From contig NZ_BSNQ01000009.1 of assembly GCF_030160075.1 (NCBI RefSeq), positions 58,295-122,294 of the forward strand: a stretch of DNA of 64,000 nucleotides. The letters are read 5' to 3'. The position numbers were made by a program, and so were the translations under genes. Under the pieces are notes generated by a model. The model made no database searches. It was not told the origin of the DNA and saw nothing but the letters and a program-made list of their open reading frames with translations. The DNA comes from Dyella lipolytica (GTDB taxonomy: Bacteria > Pseudomonadota > Gammaproteobacteria > Xanthomonadales > Rhodanobacteraceae). Below are positions 9,272-21,465 of the stretch, piece after piece. The first letter of the stretch is position 1; every line of letters begins with the position of its first letter.

Positions 9272-10546
9272 ATGAAGCTGATCGCCCTCGGGCTCAACCA
9301 CCTTACCGCGCCGGTCAGCCTGCGCGAGCAGGTTGCGTTCGACGAGGATGCCACCAGCGTGGCCTTGCACGAGCTGGCACATCAGCCCGGCATCGACGAG
9401 GCGATGATCCTTTCCACCTGCAACCGTACCGAACTTTACGTCAGCGTAACGGCAGGCGCGGAGAACGTGCCGCAGGAATGGCTCAATCGTCACCATCGTC
9501 TGACTCCGGGCAAGCTTGACGAGTTCCTTTATCGCCATGATGACGAAGCGGCCGTGAGACATATGTTTCGGGTCGCCACCGGGCTGGATTCGATGGTGCT
9601 CGGCGAGCCGCAGATCCTCGGTCAGGTCAAGGACGCCTATCAGCAGGCCCGCCATGCCAATGCGCTGAAAACGCCCATGGATCGCCTGCTGCAACAGACC
9701 TTCGCCGTCGCCAAGCGCGTACGCACCGATACGCGTATCGGTGCGCATACCGTATCGGTGGCCTTCACTGCGGTGCGTCTGGCCGAGCGGGTGTTTACGG
9801 ATTTGCGACAGGCATGCGTATTACTGATCGGCGCCGGCGACACCATCGAACTGGCCGTACGGCATCTGGCTGAAAAACAGGTGCGCCGCCTGATCGTCGC
9901 CAATCGCACATTGGAGAATGCGCAAGAGCTTGCGGGCCGTCACGGCGGCTATGCGATCGCCCTGCACGATCTTCCCCAACACCTGGCCGAAGCCGACATC
10001 GTGATCGCTTCCACCGCCGCCCGGCAGCCTGTGCTGACTCGCGCCATGGTGGAAAAAGCCATCGCAGCGCGTCGCCGCAAGCCGATGTTCATGGTCGATA
10101 TTGCGGTGCCACGCGATATCGAACCGGCGGTGGGTGAGCTCGACGACGTTTATCTCTACGGCATCGACGATCTGCGCCAGGTCATCGACGACAACCGACG
10201 CTCGCGCGAAAACGCCGCGCGCGAGGCCGATGCCATCATCGATCTGCAAGTCGAACGCTACATGGCCTGGCGCCGCGCGCTCACGGTGAAGAACCCGGCC
10301 ATGGATCTGCGCCTGCACGCCGAGACCTACCGCGACGAAGTGCTGGAGAAAGCGCGCGCCATGCTCGCGCGCGGCAAATCGCCGGACGACGCGCTGGCGT
10401 TTCTCGCCAACACGCTGACCAACAAATTGCTGCACCATCCCAGCGCACGCCTGCGTGAAGCGGCGCTAAGCGGTGATCACGATCTGCTGCACGCCGCAGG
10501 TCGTCTGTATGGGCTCGAGGACGACACAGGGACGACAGACGAGTAG
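9272..10546 (+). CDS. hemA: Glutamyl-tRNA reductase
   Basis: A 424-residue enzyme for the first committed step of C5-pathway haem synthesis, reducing glutamyl-tRNA(Glu) to glutamate-1-semialdehyde. The catalytic Cys50 sits in ILSTCNRTELY. The GLNHLTAPVSLRE start, the VLGEPQILGQVK block, an NADPH-binding segment (LLIGAGDTIELAVRHL, about 189-204) and the C-terminal helical dimerisation domain are all present. It is divergent from the TPR lipoprotein gene across 93 bases and is followed by prfA, a common pairing. Confidence 0.98.
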   Translation: MKLIALGLNHLTAPVSLREQVAFDEDATSVALHELAHQPGIDEAMILSTCNRTELYVSVTAGAENVPQEWLNRHHRLTPGKLDEFLYRHDDEAAVRHMFRVATGLDSMVLGEPQILGQVKDAYQQARHANALKTPMDRLLQQTFAVAKRVRTDTRIGAHTVSVAFTAVRLAERVFTDLRQACVLLIGAGDTIELAVRHLAEKQVRRLIVANRTLENAQELAGRHGGYAIALHDLPQHLAEADIVIASTAARQPVLTRAMVEKAIAARRRKPMFMVDIAVPRDIEPAVGELDDVYLYGIDDLRQVIDDNRRSRENAAREADAIIDLQVERYMAWRRALTVKNPAMDLRLHAETYRDEVLEKARAMLARGKSPDDALAFLANTLTNKLLHHPSARLREAALSGDHDLLHAAGRLYGLEDDTGTTDE

Positions 10547-10640
10547 CGAGAGCGGCTGGCTGCCGCACACCGGATGTCCGTAGCGACACTGGCACTTCAA
10601 TGCCCTTACTCGCGCCTCGCCCACCCTTATCGCCCTGCCC

Positions 10641-11720
10641 ATGACGCCCTCTATCCGCCGCAAACTCGAAGCTATCGCCGAACGCCACGAAGAGATCGGC
10701 CTGCTGCTAGGCCAAGCCGACGTGCTGGCCGACAATCATCGCTTCCGCGAGCTCTCGCGCGAATACGCGCAACTCGAACCGGTGGCCGGTGCCATGCGCG
10801 AGCAGGCAGGTTTGGAACACGAACTGGCCGACGCGCGCACCATGCTCGACGACCCCGAACTTCGCGAGATGGCAGCAGACGATATCGTGCGCCTCGAATC
10901 GCGCGCCGCGGCGTTGGAAAGCGAACTGCAACTCTTGCTGATTCCGAAGGATCCGCGCGACGACGCCAACCTCTTCCTGGAAGTGCGGGCGGGCGCAGGC
11001 GGCGACGAAGCCGCGATCTTCGCTGGCGATGTGTTCCGCATGTACACCCGCTACGCCGAGCGCCAGCGCTGGCAAGTCGAAGTGTTGAACGAGAACCCTG
11101 GCGAGCACGGCGGCTACAAGGAGATCGTCGCCCGCATCGAAGGCAAGGGTGCTTTCTCCCGACTGAAGTTCGAGTCCGGCGTGCATTGCGTGAAACGGGT
11201 GCCGGCTACCGAATCGCAAGGCCGCGTACATACCTCCACAGCCACCGTGGCCGTGCTGCCCGAGCTAGACGAGATCGGAGAAATCGAGCTTTCCCCGACC
11301 GACCTGAAAGTCGACACCTTCCGCGCCTCGGGCGCCGGCGGCCAGCACGTCAACAAGACCGATTCGGCCATCCGCATCACCCATTTGCCTAGCGGCATCG
11401 TGGTGGAATGCCAGGACGAACGCAGCCAGCACAAGAACCGCGCCCGCGCCATGAGCCTGCTCAAGGCGCGCCTGCTGGACGAAGCGCAATCCAAACAGAC
11501 GGCAGAACAGGCCCAGTCCCGCCGCCTGCAGGTCGGTACCGGCGATCGCAGCCAACGCATCCGCACCTATCGCTACAAGGACAACCTGGTGACCGATCAC
11601 CGCATCGGGCTGGACCTGTACCGCCTGACGGAGATCATGCAGGGCGACCTGGATGAACTGCTCGGCGCACTGGCCCGCGAACATCAGGCCGACGAATTGA
11701 AGTCCCTGGCTGGCGGCTGA
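10641..11720 (+). CDS. prfA: Peptide chain release factor 1
   Basis: A 359-residue class I release factor reading UAA and UAG. The anticodon-like PAT tripeptide is in [13 protein letters not shown] (about 187-189) and the GGQ motif that triggers peptide release is in [15 protein letters not shown] (about 233-235). It lies 94 bases after hemA. The usual next gene, prmC, which methylates this GGQ glutamine, is not found in the window; an OGT-like gene follows instead. Confidence 0.98.
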   Translation: MTPSIRRKLEAIAERHEEIGLLLGQADVLADNHRFRELSREYAQLEPVAGAMREQAGLEHELADARTMLDDPELREMAADDIVRLESRAAALESELQLLLIPKDPRDDANLFLEVRAGAGGDEAAIFAGDVFRMYTRYAERQRWQVEVLNENPGEHGGYKEIVARIEGKGAFSRLKFESGVHCVKRVPATESQGRVHTSTATVAVLPELDEIGEIELSPTDLKVDTFRASGAGGQHVNKTDSAIRITHLPSGIVVECQDERSQHKNRARAMSLLKARLLDEAQSKQTAEQAQSRRLQVGTGDRSQRIRTYRYKDNLVTDHRIGLDLYRLTEIMQGDLDELLGALAREHQADELKSLAGG

Positions 11721-11791
11721 GAAGCAACCCGGCGCCTCAGAGCCGCGGTACGCTTAGGCCTCAAGGGGATCTCGAAATATCTCGCCCAAGT

Positions 11792-11814
11792 CGTCATCCG
11801 GCCGCCGGATGACG
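11792..11814. repeat. Perfect hairpin between prfA and the OGT-like gene
   Basis: CGTCATCCGG and CCGGATGACG form a ten-base-pair stem around a three-base loop, 71 bases past the prfA stop. No U-tract follows on either strand, so it is more likely an RNA-stabilising or REP-type hairpin, or a poor terminator. Confidence 0.5.
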
Positions 11815-11872
11815 GCTGTGACGTCGAGTTTTCGAAGCGCCATTTTGTCTTTCACCCACTCGTTTCCGGTTA

Positions 11873-13975
11873 ATGAACGACACTCAGCTCACCGATATTG
11901 CCTCGACCCTGCATAAGCTCAGCGAGCTGCTGCAGCGCGACGCCAACGACGAAGCCGCTCGTTTCGCCACGCTGGCGCGTCGGCAGTTCCCGGTTGCCGC
12001 CGAACTGATTCGCCTGCACGGCGTGGCGCTGTTGCGACTAGGGCGTCATCGCGAAGCACACGTAGCGATGAACCGCGCGGCCGAACTGGCGCCGGACAAT
12101 ATCGAGCTGCAGTGCAATTTGGCCAGCCTTGCGCTGGCCGACGGCAAGGCTGGGGTTGCCATCGAACGCCTGCAAAAAGCACTCGCCAAATCCTCTGGAC
12201 ATCCGGCGATTCTGCAAGCGCTGGGCACGGCCTACATGACGACAGGGCAGCATGTGCAGGCCCGCGATGCGTTTGCCCTCGCCGTTAAAAACATGCCGCA
12301 GCACCCTCTGATCCGCTTGAACCTGGCGGCTGCGGAACTGGAACTGGGCCGCATGCCGGAAGCCGAAGTGCAGACTCGCGAAGCCTTACGGCAAGCACCT
12401 TCCTCCGACATCGCGCATGTGATGCTCGGTCACGTCATGCGCATGCAGCGTCGCCCGCAAGAAGCGGCAGCCGCGCTGCTGCAGGCCGGCAAGCTTTCGC
12501 CCAACAACCCGCAATATCTGTTCCAGGCGGGCTTGATGCTCAAAGAGGCCGGCGACCTGGTCGGTGCAAACCAGGCATTCACCGACGCACATGCGCGCGG
12601 ACCGGATTCACTCTCGGTGATGGGGCGACTGCTGTTCGTCCGCCGTCAACTGTGCCGCTGGCAAGACATCGATGCATTGAGTGAGCGTGTTAAGCAGGGC
12701 GTCTTGCGAGGCGAATCCAGCGTGCATCCCTTCTCTTTCCTGGCAGAAGACGCCGATGCCGCGACCCAGCTCCGTTGCGCCAGATCGTATGCTGCATTGA
12801 TCGAACAACAGATGGCCGCATTTCGCCAACAACTTAGCTTGCGCCACGCCCTGCCCTTGCCTGAAACCCCCATTCGAGTCGGCATGATCTCGGACGGATT
12901 CCATGAAACAGCTGTCGGCCAGCATATTGTCGCCCTGATCGAAGCGCTCGCGAACAGCGATTTGGATATTCACCTGTTCGCTGCCACACCCGACGACGGC
13001 GGCACGGTGCGACGGCGCCTTTCAGCCGCCGCCACCCTGCATGATGTTTCTGCGCTCAGCCGCGGGCAGGTGGCTACGCTGATTCATGGCACGGCGATAG
13101 AGATTCTGTTCGATCTCAACGGCTACCGCGGTGTCGGCAATGCCGAATTGATGGCGTTACGTGCCGCACCCGTGCAGGTGAGCTGGCTGGGCTACACCGG
13201 CAGCTCCGGCGCGCCCTGGATGGATTATCTGCTTACCGATGCCGTGACAGTGCCGACAGAGTTGCGCGAGCACGTCAGCGAAAAAGTGATTCGATTGCCG
13301 CGATGCCCGCAACCGAACGATCCGACGCGCACGCTGCCCGCACCACCTTCAAGGCAGGCCTGCGGTTTGCCCGAACATGGCATCGTATTCGCGTGCTTCG
13401 GCGAAACCTACGCCATCAATCCGGCCGTGTTCGCGCGCTGCCTGCTGATCCTTCAGCAGGTACCTGGCAGCGTATTGTGGCTGCTCGCCGGGCCTGCCGA
13501 TACAAACAAGCGCCTGCAACACGCGGCGAGCGCGCTCGATGTCTCGCCCGAACGCTTAGTCTTCATGCCGCGCCTGCCTTACTCCGACTATTTGGCGCGT
13601 TACGCGCATGTGGACTTGTATCTGGATACGTTGCCCACCAACGCACGGGCCACCGCGTCGGATGCCCTCTGGGCAGGCTGCCCGGTGCTCACCCGTACCG
13701 GCGACACCATCGCCGGACGCACCGTAACCAGCCTGTTACATCAGCTCGCACTGCCCGAATTGATCACCGTCGACAACGTAGCCTTTACCGGCATGGCCAC
13801 CGCCCTAGGCAACAATCCGGAGGCATTGGCCACGCTGCGTCGTCACATTACGCAACAACGCACGCGGAATATGCTGTTCGACATGCAGGGATTCGCTGCT
13901 GACTTCCGCCGCGCCGTACGCACGATCAGTGCGCGCTATCGTATTGGCCGTCCGCCCACCGATTTCAACTTGTAG
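11873..13975 (+). CDS. TPR protein with O-GlcNAc transferase-like (GT41) domain
   Basis: A 700-residue protein with about seven TPR repeats (residues 1-270) and a SPINDLY/OGT-type GT41 domain (about 330-690). GT41 blocks are clear: APVQVSWLGYTGSSGAPWMDY, LWLLAGPADTN, YLDTLPTNARATASDALWAG. In characterised OGTs a His in the N-lobe (D-F-x-x-H-P) and a Lys binding UDP (N-x-x-Y-K-I) are essential. Here the aligned segments read SDGFHETAVG (Thr346) and FGETYAIN (Ala514). It may therefore use another donor or mechanism, or be inactive. Targets are unknown. No signal peptide is seen, and no clear ribosome binding site. Confidence 0.82.
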   Translation: MNDTQLTDIASTLHKLSELLQRDANDEAARFATLARRQFPVAAELIRLHGVALLRLGRHREAHVAMNRAAELAPDNIELQCNLASLALADGKAGVAIERLQKALAKSSGHPAILQALGTAYMTTGQHVQARDAFALAVKNMPQHPLIRLNLAAAELELGRMPEAEVQTREALRQAPSSDIAHVMLGHVMRMQRRPQEAAAALLQAGKLSPNNPQYLFQAGLMLKEAGDLVGANQAFTDAHARGPDSLSVMGRLLFVRRQLCRWQDIDALSERVKQGVLRGESSVHPFSFLAEDADAATQLRCARSYAALIEQQMAAFRQQLSLRHALPLPETPIRVGMISDGFHETAVGQHIVALIEALANSDLDIHLFAATPDDGGTVRRRLSAAATLHDVSALSRGQVATLIHGTAIEILFDLNGYRGVGNAELMALRAAPVQVSWLGYTGSSGAPWMDYLLTDAVTVPTELREHVSEKVIRLPRCPQPNDPTRTLPAPPSRQACGLPEHGIVFACFGETYAINPAVFARCLLILQQVPGSVLWLLAGPADTNKRLQHAASALDVSPERLVFMPRLPYSDYLARYAHVDLYLDTLPTNARATASDALWAGCPVLTRTGDTIAGRTVTSLLHQLALPELITVDNVAFTGMATALGNNPEALATLRRHITQQRTRNMLFDMQGFAADFRRAVRTISARYRIGRPPTDFNL

Positions 13976-13990
13976 CTTTGGGAGATACCC

Positions 13991-14770
13991 ATGAGCAAGC
14001 AGGACAAACAATACGGCAAGCGAATGGAAGCATTGCAACTGGAACTGGCCGGTTTGCATCGCTGGTTACGGCGTAGCGGCAAGCGGTTGGCCGTGATCTT
14101 TGAGGGTCGCGATGCGGCTGGCAAGGGTGGGACGATCAAGCGCATCGTCGAAAGCATGGACACACGCGGCTATCGCGTCGCCGCGCTAGGCAAGCCGGGC
14201 GAAGTCGAAGCGACCCAGTGGTATTTCCAACGCTATATCTCGCACCTACCAGCAGCCGGCGAGTTCGTGCTGTTCGATCGCAGCTGGTACAACCGCGCCG
14301 TAGTCGAACCTGCCATGGGCTTTTGCACGCAGGCGCAATACGAGGCGTTTCTCGCGGCCGTGCCCGCATTTGAAAAACTGCTGACCGATGACGGCATCAT
14401 CCTGATCAAATACTGGCTGGCGGTGGATCAGAAGGAGCAGGAAAAACGCTTTGCCGAGCGTGCCGAAGATCCACTCAAGCGCTGGAAGCTCTCGCCGGTC
14501 GACCTGGCCTCGCGCGGCAAATACACCGACTTCGGTCATCTGCGCGACACGATGATCGAGCGCACGCATACCTCCAACGCACCCTGGTTCGTGGTCGACT
14601 TCAACGATCAAAAGCGTGGCCGCATCAACCTGATCCAGCATCTGCTGGAACAAGTACCCCGCCGCGACGAGACGACTCCGCCTTTGAAGCTGAAACCGTT
14701 GAAAGGCAAGCCGAAACGGGAGCGCGTGACTGACAAGGCGTTGTGGGTTCCCGATGCCTTCGGCAGTTAA
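13991..14770 (+). CDS. ppk2: Polyphosphate kinase 2 family protein
   Basis: A 259-residue single-domain PPK2, which transfers phosphate between polyphosphate and nucleoside di- or monophosphates. The Walker A loop is GRDAAGKGG (39-47) and the lid/Walker B region FDRSWYNRA follows (95-103). The block KRWKLSPVDLASRGKYTDF is typical. Length and motifs fit the class I one-domain enzymes that favour NDP synthesis, but the nucleotide is not certain. GGGAG lies seven bases before the ATG. It starts 15 bases after the OGT-like gene and is probably co-transcribed. Confidence 0.93.
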   Translation: MSKQDKQYGKRMEALQLELAGLHRWLRRSGKRLAVIFEGRDAAGKGGTIKRIVESMDTRGYRVAALGKPGEVEATQWYFQRYISHLPAAGEFVLFDRSWYNRAVVEPAMGFCTQAQYEAFLAAVPAFEKLLTDDGIILIKYWLAVDQKEQEKRFAERAEDPLKRWKLSPVDLASRGKYTDFGHLRDTMIERTHTSNAPWFVVDFNDQKRGRINLIQHLLEQVPRRDETTPPLKLKPLKGKPKRERVTDKALWVPDAFGS

Positions 14771-14783
14771 CGCGCCGCGCGGG

Positions 14784-15050
14784 CTAAATCACTACAAATC
14801 CATCTTTGACGTGCCCATGATGTTCGCTGCGAACGACATCATCCACTCGTGCCGTCGGCGGCCCTTGCCAGAGCCATTGCTCCAGCTCGAACAGTGCCTC
14901 GACACGACCCATCGCTACAACTTCGACCCTGCCATCGGGAAGATTGGCGGCATAACCGCTCAATCCAAGCCTGAGTGCCTCGTTACGCGTGCTGGCGCGA
15001 AAGAACACACCCTGCACTTTGCCGCTGACGAGAAAGCGCACGCTCGGCAT
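14784..15050 (-). CDS. acyP: Acylphosphatase
   Basis: An 88-residue acylphosphatase that hydrolyses carboxyl-phosphate bonds. The phosphate-binding loop and active site are intact: VSGKVQGVFFRAS with catalytic-type Arg18, and YAANLPDGRVE with Asn36. Length is typical. It is convergent with ppk2 and lies four bases after the TlpA-like gene, probably as the end of the yihY-tlpA-acyP unit. Confidence 0.93.
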   Translation of the reverse strand: MPSVRFLVSGKVQGVFFRASTRNEALRLGLSGYAANLPDGRVEVVAMGRVEALFELEQWLWQGPPTARVDDVVRSEHHGHVKDGFVVI

Positions 15051-15054
15051 AGCA

Positions 15055-15515
15055 TTACGGGCCGATCGCGGCGCCTAGCGAAGCGGACGTGACCGGCCCC
15101 ATGAAATGCTTGGCAACCTTGCCATCCGGAGCGATCAGCCACGTCGTTGGCAGGCCCAGCGGTTCGTCGAAATCCTTCAGCGGCTTGTCCATCGTTACTT
15201 GCGCGACGGGAAAACCGACCGGATGCTTGTCGAGAAACGCGCGAATGTCCGACGGATCCGTGTCGTCATACGCGATACCGATCGCACGCACGTTCGGGTG
15301 TGTCGCCACGAAGTGCGCGATATCCGGCAATTCCTTGATGCACGGCGCGCACCACGTCGCCCAGAAATTCACGATCACCCAGTGCCCGCGCTGCGACGCC
15401 AAGTCATACGGCTTGCCATCGAGCGTCGTTACCTTAATCGACGGTTGTGCCGGCATGACGGCATAGGCGGGCGCCGCGAACATACAGGCAACCAGCAGCG
15501 ACGTTACGAACAACT

Positions 15516-15519
<4 letters not shown>
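15055..15519 (-). CDS. Exported TlpA-like thioredoxin
   Basis: A 154-residue periplasmic thiol-disulfide protein. A signal peptide (about residues 1-20, ending AYA) precedes a thioredoxin fold with WCAPC (Cys57, Cys60) in NFWATWCAPCIKELP, and a cis-Pro loop in GLPTTWLIAPDG. This is the TlpA/ResA branch, which usually reduces apocytochromes or copper-chaperone proteins; the partner here is unknown. The start overlaps the stop of the YihY gene by four bases (ATGA). Confidence 0.9.
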
Positions 15520-17807
<2,288 letters not shown>

Positions 17808-17811
<4 letters not shown>

Positions 17812-18593
17812 CCAAACACCACCATGCTCTGGCGACTCAACGCTATGGGCTGTCCGTCCGGTCCCCACAACATGACCTGCTGGCTGGTGTAGCCATCCTG
17901 CGCGGCTTGCAGCTGGGCATCGATGCGCCAGTGGTCGAGCGACAACCCTCGGCTATCGGCAAACAACTCCAGCATCCAGGTCAACGAACTGCCAGGCGCA
18001 GGCTGACGGAGCATCGAAAGCGCGACCGGCGGAATGAAATCGGCGAACGCGATCACCCGGGCTTCGTCGGCTACGCCATCATCCTTGAGCGTGATCTCGA
18101 CGACCTGCGCGGTCTTGCTGCTGCCCGAAAAAGGAATATCGCCTTGCAGCCAGCGCGCCTCGAAGTGTTGCGTGAATTGCGGCAGGACACCTGGCACGTA
18201 GCGAAGTACGTGCGGCTTGGCCATCGTTTCCACACTCGGCTGCGATGGCATCACATGCAGCGCCGACGCACGCGCAGCACCAAACACACCGATGACCACG
18301 CAGGCCGTCGCATCGCCGTCTATCAGGCGCGCCTCGACTTGGGTCACGCTCTTGCCCTGGCGCAGCACCTTGGCGGCGATATGCACGGGACCCGCAGGGA
18401 TCGGCGAGACAAACGTTACTTGAAGGCAGCGTAGGGGCGTTTCGGCAGGCACGAGCGCACGCATGGCCCGCAAAGCCAACGCCGCCTGTATCCCGCCAAA
18501 GGCACTGCGACCCTGCATCCAATCCTCGCTGATCGAAGCGGCCCATAGGTCGCCGTCGCGGCGGACGGTATCGAGTGCTTCCGAAAATCGCAT
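17808..18593 (-). CDS. TesB-like acyl-CoA thioesterase (double hotdog)
   Basis: A 261-residue protein with two tandem hotdog folds. The N-terminal half has WMQGRSAFGGIQAALALRAM (25-44) and the C-terminal half has WMLELFADSRGLSLDHWRID, matching the thioesterase-like superfamily. It should cleave acyl-CoA thioesters; the chain specificity is unknown. ATG 18593 follows GGAGG by seven bases. It diverges from the AidB-like acyl-CoA dehydrogenase gene across 108 bases, suggesting a shared fatty-acid theme. Confidence 0.87.
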
Positions 18594-18701
18594 GTCCTGG
18601 CCTCCATTTCGCTCCGGCCATGCTAACTGATGGTTTCGACCGGACCCAGTGAGCAGCCCTGTGCCTATACTCATCGCCATGGCTCAAGCGAGGTGGCTGT
18701 C

Positions 18702-20345
18702 ATGGGATTTTTGCAAGACGCTCCGCAACTGGCTCATCCGCACCGTAATGACCGGTTGTTGATCGCATTGCTTAATCGCGCGTTCCCATCCAAGCGCCGT
18801 GCGGCCCTGGATGCCGATCTCGATGCGCTGGGCGACTACGCGCAGATGGCGTGGGAACGCAGCAGTCGCAGCGCACGTCGTAAACCCGTGTTGACACAGT
18901 GGGATGCCTGGGGACGTCGCGTGGACCGCGTCGAATTGACGGCAGCTTGGAATGAAGGTCCGCAGATCACCACGCGCCATGCCATTCTCGCGGCCGGGCA
19001 CGAGAACCACGAGCACGCGCGCCTGGAGGAATTTGCACGCGCCTATGTCTATCACGTGGCCAGCGAGTTCTATACCTGTCCGCTCGCCATGACCGACGGC
19101 GCCGCCACGGCGCTGAAAGCATCCGACAACAAATCCCTGATCGAGCGCGCGCTGCCGCATTTCCTCAGCCGCGATGCGCACAGCTTCTGGCTATCGGGCC
19201 AGTGGATGACCGAGAACGCCGGCGGCTCGGATGTGGGCAACACCGAAACCGTGGCGAAGCGGGATGCGGATGGCCAGTGGCGTCTCTACGGCCGCAAGTG
19301 GTTCAGTTCCGCCGTGGTCGGCGAAGCAGCGTTGGCGTTGGCCCGTCCTGAAGGCGCTGGAACCGGCACCGCGGCACTCGCATTGTTTTACGTCGAAACG
19401 ATGAACGGCATCGAACGCAAACCCGAGCTGATCATCGATCGTCTGAAAGACAAGCTAGGCACGCATGAACTGCCCACGGCGGAGATCCACCTCGACGGCT
19501 TACCGGCAACGCCTGTGAGCGAACTTGCGCATGGCGTACGGCAAGTTGCGCCGATGCTCAATGTCACGCGCACCTGGAACGCAATCTGCGCTGTCGCGAG
19601 CATGGCGCGGGCGATCGCACTGGTGCGCGATTACGCGTCGCGGCGACAGGCCTTCGGCCGCACGCTGATCGAACAACCACTGCACGCGCAAACGCTGGCC
19701 GACATGCAGGCCGAATTCGAAGGTGCGTTCGCGCTGGCTTTCGAAGTCGCCTATTTGCTCGGTCCCGTCGAACAGAAAGTGGCGACCTTGCAGGAAACCG
19801 CTTCGCTGCGCCTGCTCACGCCGCTGGCAAAACTGTGGACGGGCAAGATGGCGGTAAGCCTCTGCTCGGAAGCATTGGAATGCTTCGGCGGCGCCGGCTA
19901 CATCGAGGACACCGGATTGCCACAGCTGCTGCGCGATGCGCAGGTGTACGCGATCTGGGAAGGCACTACCAATGTGCTGTCGCTCGACAGCCTGCGCGCG
20001 CTGGCCGGCAACAACAGCTTCGCTGCGCTGCGCAAGGTGATTACCGGCTGGCTGGGCGAGGCCCATAACGCCCAGGCCTCCTTCGCGATTCACGCCGCCC
20101 TCGATGCGGCAGCCACGCACATGGATGCCCAGAAGGTCGAGCGCAGCGTCCTGGAGGCCGGCGCGCGAGGCATCGCGATCACGCTGGCACGCTGCGCGGC
20201 GGCCGCCTTGATGGCACGCCAGGCGGCCTGGTCCTCGTCGCGCGGCGACGAGCGCCCCGCCGCCGCCCTGCGGCGCTTTCTCGGGCACGGCCTGCTGCGC
20301 CTGTCCGACATCAACGGTGAGGACACCCGACTCCTGCTCGAATGA
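18702..20345 (+). CDS. AidB-like acyl-CoA dehydrogenase
   Basis: A 547-residue flavoprotein of the acyl-CoA dehydrogenase superfamily. Its length and domain layout fit the AidB branch rather than the 380-residue canonical enzymes: an extra N-terminal helical region, then [21 protein letters not shown] (flavin/substrate strand), a central beta domain, and [32 protein letters not shown] in the C-terminal helical bundle. AidB of E. coli belongs to the adaptive response to alkylation, but here the neighbour is a thioesterase, so a metabolic role is equally likely. Confidence 0.88.
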   Translation: MGFLQDAPQLAHPHRNDRLLIALLNRAFPSKRRAALDADLDALGDYAQMAWERSSRSARRKPVLTQWDAWGRRVDRVELTAAWNEGPQITTRHAILAAGHENHEHARLEEFARAYVYHVASEFYTCPLAMTDGAATALKASDNKSLIERALPHFLSRDAHSFWLSGQWMTENAGGSDVGNTETVAKRDADGQWRLYGRKWFSSAVVGEAALALARPEGAGTGTAALALFYVETMNGIERKPELIIDRLKDKLGTHELPTAEIHLDGLPATPVSELAHGVRQVAPMLNVTRTWNAICAVASMARAIALVRDYASRRQAFGRTLIEQPLHAQTLADMQAEFEGAFALAFEVAYLLGPVEQKVATLQETASLRLLTPLAKLWTGKMAVSLCSEALECFGGAGYIEDTGLPQLLRDAQVYAIWEGTTNVLSLDSLRALAGNNSFAALRKVITGWLGEAHNAQASFAIHAALDAAATHMDAQKVERSVLEAGARGIAITLARCAAAALMARQAAWSSSRGDERPAAALRRFLGHGLLRLSDINGEDTRLLLE

Positions 20346-20406
20346 AAGGCCGCCGCCGGGACAGTCTCTGGTTAAAATGCCGGCTCACCCCCACGGCATT
20401 TCCATC

Positions 20407-20904
20407 ATGCAGCATCTGACCATCGTTACGACCGGCGGCACCATCGACAAGATTTACTTCGACGACAAGTCGGACTACAAGATCGGCGCTCCGCAGATCG
20501 GCGAGATCCTGGGCCAACTCGGCGTGGCGTTCCAGTTCGATGTGATCCCGATCCTGCGCAAGGACAGCCTGCACATCAATGCAGAAGACCGCGCGCTGAT
20601 TCGCTCCACTATCGAGGCACAACCGCATCGCCATGTGCTGGTGACGCATGGCACCGACACCATGGTGGAAACCGCCAAGGAACTCGCTTCGATCAAGGGC
20701 AAGGTGATCGTAATCACCGGTGCGCTGAACCCTGCGCGCTTCCAGGGCTCGGATGCCGTGTTCAACATCGGTTGCGCTGTCGCCGCCGTGCAGACCTTGC
20801 CTGATGGCGTTTACATCGCCATGAACGGACGCGTGTGGGACCCGGCCAAGGTGCGCAAGAATCGCGACGCCAATCGATTCGAAGAAATCAGCGGAGCGGT
20901 GTAA
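20407..20904 (+). CDS. Half-length asparaginase-domain protein
   Basis: A 165-residue protein equal to the N-terminal domain of L-asparaginase (usual length about 330). The catalytic-type residues of that domain are present: Thr in VTTGGTIDKIY, Thr-Asp in VTHGTDTMVET, and a Lys in VRKNRDANRFEE. The C-terminal domain, which supplies residues to the partner active site in classical enzymes, is absent. Similar short proteins are common in xanthomonads, so this looks like a stable family rather than a broken gene. It converges with the pilus operon with a six-base spacer. Confidence 0.85.
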   Translation: MQHLTIVTTGGTIDKIYFDDKSDYKIGAPQIGEILGQLGVAFQFDVIPILRKDSLHINAEDRALIRSTIEAQPHRHVLVTHGTDTMVETAKELASIKGKVIVITGALNPARFQGSDAVFNIGCAVAAVQTLPDGVYIAMNGRVWDPAKVRKNRDANRFEEISGAV

Positions 20905-20910
20905 CCGCCG

Positions 20911-21465
20911 TCATTCCACTTCAATCGTCACCAGAATATCGTCGGAATACTCACCGGGAACCGCATCCTGATTGGCAAAGACTCTGCCAAACGCTTCCAC
21001 CTGACTAAAGCTTTGGACGGATATAACGATGGGGACACTTCCGCCCGTTCCGTCGCCCCACGCTATTGAACGACTCCATTCGGTGTAAAGCTGATATTTC
21101 AGCGTAGCGCTCTCACCTCCTTGATGACGCATCAAACGGTACTCGAAGCTACCGCTGTCGGGGCTGGGGGATACGCTCGCCGTGAGCCTTGTCGGCTCCG
21201 TGCACCGGAGGCTCCAGCCCATCGTCATGTCCAAGTTTCGGCTTTGCCCGGATGTGTAGTTACCGAAATTGAGAACGTTGGTATCGATGTGACACTCCGC
21301 CGCCGCCGGGACAGGTTCGGCGTGCGGTGGCAAAGGATGTATCGACGGTGGCAGAGGGTCCACCGGCTCCGCGGGTGGCGGCATCGTGAATTGGGTATGC
21401 GCCGGCGCGCCAAAAAACACGAGCAGCACTGCCGCCAAGCCACAGCGCCAAATAAGCTTATTCAC
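20911..21465 (-). CDS. Spore-coat-U domain protein, probable pilus tip subunit
   Basis: A 184-residue secreted protein, last in the pilus operon, where archaic (Csu-type) systems encode the tip adhesin. A signal peptide (about 1-24) is followed by a proline-rich stretch (about 25-53, repeated PP and EPV/EPVP) and one spore-coat-U pilin-like domain (about 57-184) with two cysteines and an ITVEVE-like C-terminal strand. Canonical CsuE-type tips are about twice as long because of a separate receptor-binding domain; here only the linker is left in its place. It overlaps the usher gene by eight bases. Confidence 0.82.
   Translation of the reverse strand: MNKLIWRCGLAAVLLVFFGAPAHTQFTMPPPAEPVDPLPPSIHPLPPHAEPVPAAAECHIDTNVLNFGNYTSGQSRNLDMTMGWSLRCTEPTRLTASVSPSPDSGSFEYRLMRHQGGESATLKYQLYTEWSRSIAWGDGTGGSVPIVISVQSFSQVEAFGRVFANQDAVPGEYSDDILVTIEVE

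Noticed and set aside
9179..9748. N-terminal extension of the TPR lipoprotein into hemA
   Set aside because: This part is antisense to hemA, and the GTG at 9178 has a strong GGAGG and starts a normal lipoprotein signal peptide.
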